A DNA stretch of 64,000 bases, from the NCBI GenBank assembly GCA_949286415.1, contig CASEBV010000006.1:121119-185118 (forward strand), written 5' to 3'. Shown here one piece after another: positions 45,221-54,788 of the stretch. The position numbers and the translations under genes were made by a program. Positions within the stretch are counted from its first letter, which is position 1. Every line of letters starts with the position of its first letter. The notes below the pieces were generated by a model. It ran no database searches. It saw only the letters and a list, made by a program, of their open reading frames with translations, and was not told where the DNA came from. The stretch is from an uncultured Bacteroidales bacterium (lineage in GTDB: Bacteria; Bacteroidota; Bacteroidia; Bacteroidales; UBA932).

Positions 45221-48200
45221 TTATTTCTTTGCTTCAGCCTTTGCAGCCTTTCTCTTCTCGATCCACATTGTCACATCGTACATGAGCGGTGTGGCGATGA
45301 AGAGGGATGCATAGGTACCGATGGCGATACCGAGGATGAGGGCAACAGCAAGACCCCTGATGACTTCACCTCCGAAGATGGCGATGGCCACCATTACCAC
45401 GAGGGTAGTCAGGGAGGTGTTCATTGTACGGGAGAGCGTACTGTTGAGGGCCTCATTTGCATTGATGTCAAGAGGCATCTTAGGGTGCAGGGTCTTGTAT
45501 TCACGGATACGGTCAAAGATGACCACTGTATCATTGATTGCGTAACCGATGATGGTCAGGATGGCCGCGATGAAGGTCTGGTCCACATCAAGGCTGAACG
45601 GAAGTATTCCCGAGAACAGTGAGAAGAATCCGATGACGATGATGGCTGTATGGGCAAGACCCATGACACCGCCGAATCCCCATGTCCATTTCTTGAACCT
45701 GAAGGCAATGTAGACGAAGATGGCGAACAGTGCGATGACAACGGCGATGATTGCGTCGCTCTTCATGTCATTTGCGATTGTCGGTCCCACCTTGTCGGAA
45801 CTGATGATACCGTTCGGGTTCTCGAGAGTGGATGTGAACTCTGACAGAGTGAGGTCTTCAGCGAAGAAGCCTTTGAGTGCGTCATAGAGAATCTGCTCCA
45901 CTTCGGCGTCCACTTCTGTAGACTCCTGGTCAACCTTGTACTGTGTGGTGATTTTCATCTGGCTTTCGCCTCCGAACTGCTTCACTTCAACTGCTGAACC
46001 GTAGTTCTGGCTCTGGTCGGCCTCGTCAGCAGCGCTGAATGCTGCGATGGTTGCCTCCCTGACATCCTCAGCAGCAACAGGCTGGTCGAACCTTACCACG
46101 AATGTACGGCCTCCCGTGAAGTCTACACCATAAGTAAATCCCTTTGTGAACATCGACACGATGCAGATGATGATGACGATGCCGGAGATTGTATAGGTGT
46201 ACTTTCTCTTGTTGAGGAAGTTGACATGGGTATTCTGGAGCAGGTTGCGGGTAAACTTGTTGTCGAATGTGATGTTCTTGCCCTTTGCAAGCCTGTCTTC
46301 GAATATGAGTCTTGAAATGAAGATGGATGTCAGTATTGAAGTGATGATACCGATGATGAGGGTAGTGGCGAAGCCCTGTACAGGACCGGAACCGAAGATG
46401 AAGAGGACGATACCGGTGATGATGGTCGTCAGCTGTCCGTCTATGATTGCCGAGTATGCGTTTGAGTATCCGTCGGCTACTGCCTTGCTCAGGCCCTTGC
46501 CGGAACGGAGTTCCTCCTTGATGCGTTCATAGATGATGACATTGGCGTCCACTGCCATACCCAGAGTCAGGACGAGACCTGCGATACCAGGAAGAGTGAG
46601 CACAGCGCCGAATGACACGAGGGAGCCCAGAAGCAGAAGCACATTGCAGAGCAATGCCACATCGGCCACGAGACCTGCGCCATGGTAGAAGAATGCCATG
46701 TATGCCAGCACGAGGAGGAAGGCAATCAAGAAGGAGATGAGACCCGCATTGATTGACTCGGCTCCGAGTGAAGGACCTACGACCTGTTCCTGGATTATGG
46801 TTGCCGGAGCCGGAAGTTTTCCGGACTTGAGCACATTGGCAAGGTCTTCAGCCTCTTCAAGAGTGAAGTTTCCGGTGATTTCGGAGCTTCCTCCGGTGAT
46901 TTCAGTATTTACGACCGGATATGAATATACCATGCCGTCAAGGACGATGGCTATCTGGCGGCCGATGTTGTCCTTGGTCATCCTTGCCCATACATTTGCG
47001 CCTTCGGCGTTCATTGTCATGGATACATTCGGATTTCCTCCGTTGCTGCCGTACTGCACGCGGGCATCGGTCACTGCACCTCCGTCAAGAGGAGCCTGTC
47101 CGTCGCGGGAAGTGGCTTTGATTGCAACAAGTTCGAAAGTGTTTCCTCCCTGGATGTAGGCAGACGGCTTGACTGTCCAGTATGCCTTGAACTCAGGCGG
47201 GAAGAGAGCCTCTATCTGAGGCATTTTCAGCCAGCGGTTGATTTTGGCTGTATCAGAATAGTTGGCATATCCGATGCATGCTCCTGACGCAAGTCTGCCG
47301 TTGAACATGGCCGGATTGAGAGCGGCGAAGAGAGGGTTCTCTTTCTTGAACTGCTCCAGCTGCCTGGCTTCGGTGTCCTGGTTTGTGAGTCCGGCAGAAA
47401 TCAGTGAGTCGGCGACAGACTGAGGGGCTGTCCCGGCTGCAGCATCAGCTGCAGGCTCTGCAGTCTCCTCTATGGCCGGAGTCTCTTCTGCCAGCAGTTC
47501 TGCCAATGTGGAATTGGCCTGCTGCAGGAACGGATATATTTCGCTGTTTTCGTAAGTTGCCCAGAATTCGAGGGATGCTGTTCCCTGAAGAAGCTTCCTC
47601 ACGCGCTCCGGCTCTTTGACACCCGGGAGCTCGACGAGGATTCTTCCGCTGTTCCCGAGCTTCTGGATGCTCGGCTGGGTCACTCCGAAGCGGTCGATAC
47701 GGTTTCTGAGCACATTGAATGAGTTGGATATTGCGCTCTCCGCCTCTTCGCGGATGACGGCAATTACTTCGTCATCAGTGGATTCAGGCCTGATTTTGTC
47801 CCTCATTTCGTATGTTCCGAAAATCTGGGCGAGCCTCTGTCCGTTGCCCACTTCGTTCCATGCTTCCTGGAACAGAGTGATGAAGTCGGCCCGGGAAGTT
47901 ACGCTGCGCTCATTGGCAAGGGTGAGAGCCTGAGAGAACTCCGGTGACTGATTGTTGCCTGCGAGGGCACGCACGAGGTCTTCAAGCTGAACCTGAAGCA
48001 TCACATTCATACCGCCCTTGAGGTCAAGACCCAGATTGATCTCTTTCTCCTTCACATCTTTGTAAGTGTAGCCGAAGTAGACCTTTTCAGTAGATACCGA
48101 ATCAATGTATCTTCTGTTCTGCTCCTTCCTGATAGAATCAAGGCAGTAAGCCTGGTCTTCAACGGGCACATTGCTGAATTCAGCTGATTTCTGGTATTCC

Positions 48201-48331
48201 GCCACGGCTTTCTCCGCATATTTCGCAGCCTTGTTTTCCTGAATCTTGGTCACAAGGGTGAACGAAAGCTGCCAGAGACATACTATGGCCAGAACAATTG
48301 CCACAAATCTGATAGCACCTTTACTTTGCAT
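45221..48331 (-). CDS. secDF: Fused preprotein translocase subunit SecDF
   Basis: This 1036-residue protein joins SecD and SecF, which use the proton gradient to complete export. The SecD half opens with a membrane helix, EINLGLDLKGGMNVMLQVQ and a periplasmic domain ending RQIAIVLDGMVYSYPVVN. Its RND-type helices include LTLGMAVDANVIIYERIKEEL. The SecF half (from about 690) has FTYGVDFTGGRTFVVRF and IGYAINDTVVIFDRIREY. An Ala/Glu-rich linker (about 285-310) separates two SecD lobes. The fusion is common in Bacteroidota. secG is also in this window. Confidence 0.97.
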   Translation of the reverse strand: MQSKGAIRFVAIVLAIVCLWQLSFTLVTKIQENKAAKYAEKAVAEYQKSAEFSNVPVEDQAYCLDSIRKEQNRRYIDSVSTEKVYFGYTYKDVKEKEINLGLDLKGGMNVMLQVQLEDLVRALAGNNQSPEFSQALTLANERSVTSRADFITLFQEAWNEVGNGQRLAQIFGTYEMRDKIRPESTDDEVIAVIREEAESAISNSFNVLRNRIDRFGVTQPSIQKLGNSGRILVELPGVKEPERVRKLLQGTASLEFWATYENSEIYPFLQQANSTLAELLAEETPAIEETAEPAADAAAGTAPQSVADSLISAGLTNQDTEARQLEQFKKENPLFAALNPAMFNGRLASGACIGYANYSDTAKINRWLKMPQIEALFPPEFKAYWTVKPSAYIQGGNTFELVAIKATSRDGQAPLDGGAVTDARVQYGSNGGNPNVSMTMNAEGANVWARMTKDNIGRQIAIVLDGMVYSYPVVNTEITGGSSEITGNFTLEEAEDLANVLKSGKLPAPATIIQEQVVGPSLGAESINAGLISFLIAFLLVLAYMAFFYHGAGLVADVALLCNVLLLLGSLVSFGAVLTLPGIAGLVLTLGMAVDANVIIYERIKEELRSGKGLSKAVADGYSNAYSAIIDGQLTTIITGIVLFIFGSGPVQGFATTLIIGIITSILTSIFISRLIFEDRLAKGKNITFDNKFTRNLLQNTHVNFLNKRKYTYTISGIVIIICIVSMFTKGFTYGVDFTGGRTFVVRFDQPVAAEDVREATIAAFSAADEADQSQNYGSAVEVKQFGGESQMKITTQYKVDQESTEVDAEVEQILYDALKGFFAEDLTLSEFTSTLENPNGIISSDKVGPTIANDMKSDAIIAVVIALFAIFVYIAFRFKKWTWGFGGVMGLAHTAIIVIGFFSLFSGILPFSLDVDQTFIAAILTIIGYAINDTVVIFDRIREYKTLHPKMPLDINANEALNSTLSRTMNTSLTTLVVMVAIAIFGGEVIRGLAVALILGIAIGTYASLFIATPLMYDVTMWIEKRKAAKAEAKK

Positions 48332-48407
48332 AATGTTTCTATAGTTAGATTATTTGATTTTACATTCTATTGGAAGGCAAGGCGCTTGCCAACCGCAAAA
48401 TAGGGCA

Positions 48408-48415
48408 CAAATTTA
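48408..48415 (-). promoter_or_regulatory. Promoter -7 element for secDF
   Basis: TAAATTTG on the minus strand (48415-48408), about 77 nt before the secDF ATG, in the divergent gap with the PD40/SPOR gene. Confidence 0.55.
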
Positions 48416-48445
48416 CTATTTTTTTCTTATAAATAAAGTATTTCT

Positions 48446-48453
48446 TATTTTTG
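48446..48453 (+). promoter_or_regulatory. Promoter -7 element for the PD40/SPOR gene
   Basis: TATTTTTG, 29 nt before the ATG at 48482. Confidence 0.55.
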
Positions 48454-48481
48454 TTGGTCGTAAACGAGCAGGGAAAGGGAA

Positions 48482-50368
48482 ATGAGAATGTATTTGTTCT
48501 GTATCCAGGCGGCAGTTGCCGCGATGGTTCTGAATGTCGCTGAACTTCAGGCCGGCGACAGCAGTGTCGTCCGTCTGACGGAAGCAGCGGATTCTCTTCG
48601 CATGGAATACAGGTTTGAAGACGCTGCCGCAATATATAGGGAGGCATCGTCAACCGCAGCTGATTCCCTTGAAAAGATAGCAGTTGAAGAAAAGCTCCTT
48701 CTCGCGGAAAACGGCATCAGCATGACCGGGTTCGTAAGCACACCGAAAGTTGTTGCCAGACACAGGTTTTCCCTTGAGGATTTCTATCTTTTCTATCCGC
48801 TTGAGGACAGCTGCTGGGTTTCCGTCCCGAACCAGCTTGACACTGCCGGAGCCAATCATTTCAGCCGGGCCACATATTTACCGGGCACAGTTGCCAGTGC
48901 TGGTACCGGAGACAAAATATATTATTCCGCTCCTGATGCCTCCGGGGCGATGAATATCTACATGACAGAATACAGGGATTCGCTCTGGTCTCTTCCGTCC
49001 CTGCTGACGGAGTCGATGACATCTTCCTCGGACGAGATCTATCCTATGCTGTCGCCTGACGGCAAGACCATGTATTTCTCGTCTTCGGGACTTTACGGTG
49101 CCGGAGGCTATGACATCTACATGACGGAATGGGATGAGGATGCCTCTGAGTGGGGAGAGCCGGTCAACCTTGGTTTCCCGTATTCTTCGCCATACGATGA
49201 TTTCCTCTATGTGAATACTCCTGACGGCAAATATTCCATCTTTGCTTCCAACAGGGACTGCAGCCGGGACAGTGTCTGCGTCTATGTCCTTGAATATGAC
49301 CCGATGCCCGTCAGAAAAGAAGTGCGGGACATTCAGGAACTGCGGAGAATATGCGCCCTTGATCCTGATGACGCTTTGACCGGCCCCAATTCGGTTGATA
49401 CCGGCACATCGGTGTCAGATACCATGCCCGATAATGTGGACATAAGGAGATACATGGAGAAGGTGTCGGAAGTAAGGCTTTACAGGGATTCCCTGTACGG
49501 ATGCATATCTTCAATTGACAATGACAGGCAGGCATTGCCGGCCACAGAATATGAAGAGGACCGCAAGGCCATTTCGGACAGGATTGCGGCCAACGAAAAG
49601 ATGATACCGCGGCTTCAGGCATCTCTGGACAGGGCAATGTCCGACTTGCAGAAAATAGAGATGGAGTTCCTGTTCAACGGTGTCGTGATTGACCCGGGCA
49701 AGATTCAGGCAGAATCCGACAGAGAGGTTGTCGGGGCTTCCACCGGCTTTGTTTTCACCAAGATGAATCCCGGCACAATGCCGGAAATGAAGTTTGAAGT
49801 ACCGGAGAAAAAATTTGACTACACATTCATGATTCTGCCGGAGGGCAGATTCGCGGAAGACAACACATTGCCTCCGGGGCTGGTATATCAGATACAGATA
49901 TTCTCATTGTCCGGAAAAGCTTCTGTGCGTCAGCTCAACGGATTGTCTCCGGTGTTTGAATCCCGGTCATCCTCCGGCAGATACATTTACAGGGTCGGAA
50001 TCTTCAGGACATACAATGATGTCCTGTCCCGGCTCAATGCCGTCAAGAAAGCCGGATTCAAGACGGCCTACATTGTACCTCTTAAAGACGGGCAGGTCAT
50101 CAGGATGGCTGAGGCAAAGGCTTTGGAAAAGGAGCAGAAGGCCGATGAGACATTCCGGCTTCTGCTTGTCCCGGCAGAAGGAAGCCTGCCTGAAGTCGCA
50201 AAGGCTGCTCTCCAGCAGTTCGGAGCAAAAGACATAGCAAGGACAGAGGAGGACGGGACGGTAAAATATGTCGCCGGCCCTTTCGGCAGCAGGAAGAAGG
50301 CGGAAGAAGCTGCCGCGGCGGCCAGGGCGGCCGGAATATCGGAAGTATTGGTCTCAGTCATGAAATGA
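48482..50368 (+). CDS. Exported PD40 beta-propeller protein with SPOR-like C-terminus
   Basis: This 628-residue protein has a signal peptide (ending VAELQAG), a TPR-like start (RFEDAAAIYREAS) and WD40-like PD40 repeats (DEIYPMLSPDGKTMYFSSSG, YDIYMTEWDEDASEWGEPVNLG). A coiled coil spans about residues 350-400. Two SPOR-like modules follow (LVYQIQIFSLSGKASVRQLNGL and FRLLLVPAEGSLPEVAKAAL). SPOR domains bind denuded septal peptidoglycan, so a cell-wall or envelope role is likely. In Bacteroidota similar proteins often end in an OmpA domain, which is absent here. The start could be 48488. Confidence 0.85.
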   Translation: MRMYLFCIQAAVAAMVLNVAELQAGDSSVVRLTEAADSLRMEYRFEDAAAIYREASSTAADSLEKIAVEEKLLLAENGISMTGFVSTPKVVARHRFSLEDFYLFYPLEDSCWVSVPNQLDTAGANHFSRATYLPGTVASAGTGDKIYYSAPDASGAMNIYMTEYRDSLWSLPSLLTESMTSSSDEIYPMLSPDGKTMYFSSSGLYGAGGYDIYMTEWDEDASEWGEPVNLGFPYSSPYDDFLYVNTPDGKYSIFASNRDCSRDSVCVYVLEYDPMPVRKEVRDIQELRRICALDPDDALTGPNSVDTGTSVSDTMPDNVDIRRYMEKVSEVRLYRDSLYGCISSIDNDRQALPATEYEEDRKAISDRIAANEKMIPRLQASLDRAMSDLQKIEMEFLFNGVVIDPGKIQAESDREVVGASTGFVFTKMNPGTMPEMKFEVPEKKFDYTFMILPEGRFAEDNTLPPGLVYQIQIFSLSGKASVRQLNGLSPVFESRSSSGRYIYRVGIFRTYNDVLSRLNAVKKAGFKTAYIVPLKDGQVIRMAEAKALEKEQKADETFRLLLVPAEGSLPEVAKAALQQFGAKDIARTEEDGTVKYVAGPFGSRKKAEEAAAAARAAGISEVLVSVMK

Positions 50369-50393
50369 ATAGAGTTATAAACATAAATAAGAC

Positions 50394-50864
50394 ATGGCAT
50401 TTATTATTATTCTCATCGCTGTCGGGATTGTTCTGATTCTGTCTGAAATATTGCTGATTCCGGGGGTAGGCGTAGCCGGGATACTTGGGCTTGTATCCTT
50501 GGGAGGTTCATGCTTCTATGCCTTCCATGAGTTCGGCCAGACAGCCGGGACTATTGTTACCGTGGTAAATGTGGTGCTCCTGATAGGCCTGACTATCTAT
50601 GTCCTCCGTGCCAAGACATGGAAAAAGCTTGCCCTGAATACGAACATCGATTCCAAGATTCAGTTTTTCGATGAAAAGAAACTTGCCGTAGGGGATACCG
50701 GCGTGGCAATGACCAGGCTTGCCCCGATGGGGACAGTCCGGATAGACGGCAATATGTATGAGGTGAAGTCATTGGAAGGAATAATTAATACCGGTGATGA
50801 AGTCGAAGTCGCTATGATTGAGGACAATAAAATATATGTCAAGCCGGTGGAAAAGGATTTTTGA
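50394..50864 (+). CDS. NfeD-like membrane protein
   Basis: This 156-residue protein has two or three hydrophobic helices (AFIIILIAVGIVLILSEILLIPGVGVAGILGL, then TIVTVVNVVLLIGLTIYVL) and a C-terminal OB-fold NfeD domain (GDTGVAMTRLAPMGTVRIDGNMYEVKS to EVEVAMIEDNKIYVKPV). It is the short form, without the ClpP-like protease. Its partner floA follows 47 bp later. The pair organises membrane microdomains. Confidence 0.92.
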   Translation: MAFIIILIAVGIVLILSEILLIPGVGVAGILGLVSLGGSCFYAFHEFGQTAGTIVTVVNVVLLIGLTIYVLRAKTWKKLALNTNIDSKIQFFDEKKLAVGDTGVAMTRLAPMGTVRIDGNMYEVKSLEGIINTGDEVEVAMIEDNKIYVKPVEKDF

Positions 50865-50911
50865 ATAAAAGGATTTCAGAATATAATTGGACAATAATAA
50901 AATAATAAATT

Positions 50912-51871
50912 ATGTACGACATGGCAATGATTGCAGTTTGGGTCGCTATAGCGATAGTCGGCCTGATTATTTTTCTCTGGTTCTTCCCTGTGACGCTCTG
51001 GTTTCAGGCGCTCATTTCAGGAGTCCGGATTTCACTTATCCAGCTGGTCCTGATGCGCTGGAGGAAAGTTCCGCCAAGCACAATCGTAATGGCAATGGTT
51101 ACCGGAACCAAAGCCGGTCTGAAACTTGACGCCAATGAACTTGAAGCGCATTATCTGGCCAAAGGCAATGTGCCTAATGTCGTGAATGCCCTGATATCCG
51201 CAGACAAAGCCAACATCGCCCTTGACTTCAAGATGGCTGCTGCGATTGACCTCGCCGGACGCGATGTCTTCGAGGCTGTGCAGATGTCCGTCAACCCGAA
51301 GGTCATCAATACTCCTCCCGTAACGGCTGTTGCCAAAGACGGCATCCAGCTCATTACCAAGGCAAGAGTCACAGTCCGCGCAAATATCCGTCAGCTTGTC
51401 GGAGGAGCCGGAGAAGAGACGGTACTTGCAAGAGTCGGCGAGGGCATAGTGTCAAGCATCGGTTCGGCAGAGAGCCACAAGGTCGTCCTTGAGAATCCTG
51501 ATTCAATCTCCAAGGTCGTCCTCAACAAAGGCCTTGATTCCGGCACAGCCTTCGAAATCCTCTCAATAGACATAGCCGACATTGACATCGGAAAGAACAT
51601 CGGCGCCGTCCTTCAGATGGACCAGGCCGAGGCAGACAAGAACATCGCGCAGGCCCGGGCCGAAGAGCGCAGGGCAATGGCCGTCGCCCTTGAACAGGAA
51701 ATGAAGGCCAAGGCCCAGGAAGCCAGGGCAAAAGTCATAGAGGCAGAAACCCAGATACCTCTTGCCATGGCTGAAGCCTTCCGTACCGGCAATCTCGGCA
51801 TCATGGATTATTACCGCATCAAGAATATCCAGGCTGACACAGACATGCGCGAAAACATCGCCAAGCAATAA
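50912..51871 (+). CDS. floA: Flotillin-like protein FloA
   Basis: This 319-residue protein has an N-terminal membrane hairpin ([26 protein letters not shown]), the SPFH/flotillin region ([53 protein letters not shown]) and an Ala/Glu-rich coiled coil ([27 protein letters not shown]). FloA scaffolds membrane rafts with NfeD. A palindromic terminator follows directly. Confidence 0.95.
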   Translation: MYDMAMIAVWVAIAIVGLIIFLWFFPVTLWFQALISGVRISLIQLVLMRWRKVPPSTIVMAMVTGTKAGLKLDANELEAHYLAKGNVPNVVNALISADKANIALDFKMAAAIDLAGRDVFEAVQMSVNPKVINTPPVTAVAKDGIQLITKARVTVRANIRQLVGGAGEETVLARVGEGIVSSIGSAESHKVVLENPDSISKVVLNKGLDSGTAFEILSIDIADIDIGKNIGAVLQMDQAEADKNIAQARAEERRAMAVALEQEMKAKAQEARAKVIEAETQIPLAMAEAFRTGNLGIMDYYRIKNIQADTDMRENIAKQ

Positions 51872-51877
51872 TCCCGG

Positions 51878-51902
51878 CCTAAACTGCAATTGGCAGTTTA
51901 GG
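51878..51902 (+). terminator. Terminator of floA
   Basis: Ten-base perfect arms CCTAAACTGC (51878-51887) and GCAGTTTAGG (51893-51902), 5-nt loop, followed by TGGTTTTC. Confidence 0.75.
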
Positions 51903-51919
51903 TGGTTTTCATAATTTTA

Positions 51920-51951
51920 TTTGGCAGAAAGGAACTTTTGATGTAACTTTG
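51920..51951 (+). promoter_or_regulatory. Promoter of tRNA-Ser
   Basis: TTTG (51920-51923), a 20-nt spacer and TAACTTTG (51944-51951): full consensus, 14 bp before the mature tRNA. Confidence 0.75.
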
Positions 51952-51965
51952 TCATCCCTTTCAAA

Positions 51966-52053
51966 GGTGAGATGGGTGAGTGGCTTAAACCAGCAGTTTG
52001 CTAAACTGCCGTACGGGATTACCGTACCGGGGGTTCGAATCCCCCTCTCACCG
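51966..52053 (+). tRNA. tRNA-Ser (anticodon GCT)
   Basis: An 88-nt serine tRNA. The acceptor stem GGTGAGA (51966-51972) pairs with TCTCACC (52046-52052). The anticodon arm is GCAGT-TTGCTAA-ACTGC with GCT at 52000-52002. The long variable arm GTACGGGATTACCGTAC is typical of tRNA-Ser, and the T arm has GGGGGTTCGAATCCCCC. CCA is not encoded. It reads AGC/AGU codons. It has its own promoter and a hairpin terminator. Confidence 0.97.
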
Positions 52054-52059
52054 CTGAAT

Positions 52060-52107
52060 AAGAGGTACAAGCGATTGAATGTCAATTTCTTGTACCTCTT
52101 TTCTTTT
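52060..52107 (+). terminator. Terminator of tRNA-Ser
   Basis: Twelve-base perfect arms AAGAGGTACAAG (52060-52071) and CTTGTACCTCTT (52089-52100) followed by TTCTTTT. It also overlaps the end of the convergent hypothetical gene. Confidence 0.85.
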
Positions 52108-52109
52108 GC

Positions 52110-53321
52110 TCAGTCCTCCTCGATAATCTGCTCCGGTTCCCAGATTCGGTCCATTATGTCCTTGGCAATGGTGTTGCCTTCTTCAGCGGCCGTCATCAGA
52201 ATATCGTACCAGCGTTCTGTGTCATCCATAAATTCCGCGGGGTCGTTGTTCCCGGCGGCAGCCTCCATCCAGTCCCAAGCCTCATCTTGGTCGGGGGCGA
52301 GACAGCCTTTGTCAATGCCCTCCAGAAGGATGTGTCTGAAATGGCTCATGCGGACGATTTTGCCGGTAGCCCAGTTGTTGGACGCATCCAGCAGGGCCTT
52401 GAGCGGATACATGTCTGTCCTGTCATTTTTATAGATTAGTTCGTCCAGCATATTGAGCACTTTCTGTTCGGCTTTGGTTGTGCCGGCTTTTCTCGGGTCC
52501 ATGGCGCCGTGCAACTTTGCGATTTTGTCCAACAGCCTCATGGCTCTTGTGTAGAGAGGGATTTCGCGATATTCAAATCGTATATGCATCTCATCCACAC
52601 TCAGATACGGATTGTCGAGCAGGATATTTTGGGTAGTGACGGTGTTGCCCAACGGAATCTCGTATTCGTGCGAGCACCATTGAACTCTGACTTTGTCCCC
52701 TGAGGCCTCAAGTATTTCAAAGGCTGAATCAGGGAAGTGCGGAACTTCAAATCGGGCTCCTTTCTTGAGATCCTTCTCTGGAATATCCATGTCTCCATGT
52801 TCGGTGTTGCTGACGGACATGTCCATGGTGCGCTCCGTAGCCCGGACTCGCAATTCTTTTCCCGGATCACCTTCTGTCTCATCAATTGTGCAGGTACTGT
52901 CCTGCTCCTCTGCCCCCTTTGTCTCCTCTGGCTTCGGAGCGGCGGGTTCTCTCTTTCCGCCTTTTGCCATGTCTGCGAGGCGGCAGATGTCCGGAATGCA
53001 GTCATGTATCCTGATAAGGGCATTGTCCATCTCCGCGTAGCTCATCGGGTCTTCCGCAGGTCCTTTTACTGATGTCCTCAGGCGTTCCAGGATGTCCTCC
53101 AGGAGGGGTTCCCCGGAGAGCCCGGCCGAGACGGCGAACCTCTTCAGTTCAACCATAATTGTGAGGGTATTGAAGAAAAATCCCTCAGGGTCGGACATCC
53201 GTGTTTCAAGATGCTTTATTTCATAATATACCGTCGCCAGAGCAGGGTCATCAGTACTTAAATAATGTTTGCCGATGACATAATTGTATTCTGCGGTCGG
53301 GATGTAGTTGTTGTCATCCAT
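52110..53321 (-). CDS. Hypothetical cytoplasmic protein
   Basis: This 403-residue protein has no signal peptide or membrane helix. It has a helical N-terminal part (about 1-115), a charged low-complexity linker (about 118-180), a small beta-rich stretch (GARFEVPHFPDSAFEILEASGDKVRVQWCSHEYEIPLG) and a helical C-terminal part ending TAAEEGNTIAKDIMDRIWEPEQIIEED. The AAEEGN-IAKDIM pattern resembles Sel1-like or TPR-like helices but is not a clear match. I do not recognise a family. It is convergent with the tRNA and probably independent of the fucosidase, whose stop lies 21 bp upstream of its start. Confidence 0.7.
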   Translation of the reverse strand: MDDNNYIPTAEYNYVIGKHYLSTDDPALATVYYEIKHLETRMSDPEGFFFNTLTIMVELKRFAVSAGLSGEPLLEDILERLRTSVKGPAEDPMSYAEMDNALIRIHDCIPDICRLADMAKGGKREPAAPKPEETKGAEEQDSTCTIDETEGDPGKELRVRATERTMDMSVSNTEHGDMDIPEKDLKKGARFEVPHFPDSAFEILEASGDKVRVQWCSHEYEIPLGNTVTTQNILLDNPYLSVDEMHIRFEYREIPLYTRAMRLLDKIAKLHGAMDPRKAGTTKAEQKVLNMLDELIYKNDRTDMYPLKALLDASNNWATGKIVRMSHFRHILLEGIDKGCLAPDQDEAWDWMEAAAGNNDPAEFMDDTERWYDILMTAAEEGNTIAKDIMDRIWEPEQIIEED

Positions 53322-53341
53322 GGCATTGTGGGTTAAATTTG

Positions 53342-54667
53342 TTATTTCAGAGTGAGTTCCACAATCATGTCTGTTTCCGTCGGGATGCGTCCGAGCTTCA
53401 GGAGAACTCCGTCCTTGTCCTGGCGGAATTCAAGTGTCCTGCCGTCGTTGAGGCATACTGCCTTTCCGACTTTTCCTGATGTGAACGGCACGAAGAGAGA
53501 ATTGTCCTGAAGGTTCATGATGTGTACATAGCGGATATTGTCCCTGCGGGTCATGACGCCCCAGTCGCGGGGAGTCATTTCTCCTCCTCTCGTTCCATAT
53601 ATGGTCTGACCGAATTCCCGGAGCCATTCTCCGATGCCTTTCATCCTGTCAACAGCCTGTTCCGGGAGATTGCCGTCCGGCTGCGGTCCGACATTGAGCA
53701 GCAGGTTGGCATCTCTGCCCGCTGCTCCGGCAAGATACCTGACAAGGTCCCCGACGGATTTGTAGTCAAGGTCGGTTATCTTGTATCCCCACATGCCGTT
53801 CATTGTCTGGCAGGTCTCCAGAGGCAGGGCATCGCTGACTTCCTGTCCGGACAGGCCTGCGGTGTTCTCTCCTGGCAAATCCCTCTCAAAAATCTGGATG
53901 TCCTCCCCTTCGAACGGAGCAAGGTGGTGATTGTTGCCCACGAGGCAGCCGGGCTGCAGGGAATGTATAAGTCCGTACAGCTCATCATATCGCCAGTCAA
54001 AGTCCGGATTCTGGTCCTGGTCCCAGTGCCCGTCGAACCAGATTGCCCTGACCGGGCCATAGTTTGTCAGCAATTCGGTGAGCTGGGCTTTCATGAAATC
54101 GTAGTATGCATCCTTGTCCACAGTGTCAAGCGGCCTGCCCGTCCCGAGTCCGGTCCTTCCCCTCGGGGCATCTTCCCGCCCCCAGTCAATCAGCGAATAG
54201 TAGAAATGTACTTCAATGCCCTGTCTGTGGCATTCGTCTGCAAGTTCCTTCACAATATCTCGCCTGAACGGAGATGCATCCATGATGTCATATTCGGTCA
54301 CTCCGCTGTCGAACATGGAGAAGCCGTCATGATGCCTTGTCGTGAAACAGATGTATTTTGCCCCGGCATCCTTGATTGCCGACACCCATTCTTCTGCATT
54401 GAATGATGCCGGAAAGAAGCCTCCGGCAAGCTTTGCGTATTCCAGATAGTTCAGATCCTTGTTGGTCATGGTCCATTCCCCGGTGGCAAGCATGGAGTAT
54501 ACTCCCCAGTGGATGAATATTCCGAACCGGTCTGCTCTGAATTCTTCCCTGGATTTGACATTCTCCGGCGACGGATTATAGTCACCTGCCAGAATATTTG
54601 TCCCGGCGACGGGCGATGCCGCAATGGCGGCTATGGACAGGCATGCTGTCAGCAGTGTCTTGTTCAT
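53342..54667 (-). CDS. Exported alpha-L-fucosidase, GH29
   Basis: The ATG at 54667 starts a signal peptide (MNKTLLTACLSIAAIAASPVAG), giving 441 residues. GH29 landmarks are RFGIFIHWGVYSMLATGEW, AKYICFTTRHHDGFSMFDS, SPFRRDIVKELADECHRQGIEVHFYYSLIDWG and the catalytic-Asp block GPVRAIWFDGHWD (nucleophile near residue 211). The protein removes alpha-linked fucose from host mucin, milk or plant glycans in the periplasm. There is no SusCD pair or other glycoside hydrolase nearby. Confidence 0.94.
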   Translation of the reverse strand: MNKTLLTACLSIAAIAASPVAGTNILAGDYNPSPENVKSREEFRADRFGIFIHWGVYSMLATGEWTMTNKDLNYLEYAKLAGGFFPASFNAEEWVSAIKDAGAKYICFTTRHHDGFSMFDSGVTEYDIMDASPFRRDIVKELADECHRQGIEVHFYYSLIDWGREDAPRGRTGLGTGRPLDTVDKDAYYDFMKAQLTELLTNYGPVRAIWFDGHWDQDQNPDFDWRYDELYGLIHSLQPGCLVGNNHHLAPFEGEDIQIFERDLPGENTAGLSGQEVSDALPLETCQTMNGMWGYKITDLDYKSVGDLVRYLAGAAGRDANLLLNVGPQPDGNLPEQAVDRMKGIGEWLREFGQTIYGTRGGEMTPRDWGVMTRRDNIRYVHIMNLQDNSLFVPFTSGKVGKAVCLNDGRTLEFRQDKDGVLLKLGRIPTETDMIVELTLK

Positions 54668-54685
54668 GAGGTATGTATTTGATTT

Positions 54686-54693
54686 CAAATATA
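54686..54693 (-). promoter_or_regulatory. Promoter -7 element for the fucosidase
   Basis: TATATTTG on the minus strand (54693-54686), giving a leader of about 13 nt and supporting the start at 54667 over 54730. Confidence 0.55.
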
Positions 54694-54733
54694 GAGATAA
54701 TTTCGGCAGAAATAATTCCTCGGAATACAATTA

Positions 54734-54764
54734 TAAAAAAAAGAGTGGCCGGCTGACCACTCTT
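54734..54764 (-). terminator. Terminator of the TPR lipoprotein gene
   Basis: AAGAGTGG (54741-54748) and CCACTCTT (54757-54764) with an 8-nt loop. On the minus strand the stem is followed by a run of T. Confidence 0.8.
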
Positions 54765-54788
54765 CTTTCTCTGAATTTGCATCAGTCA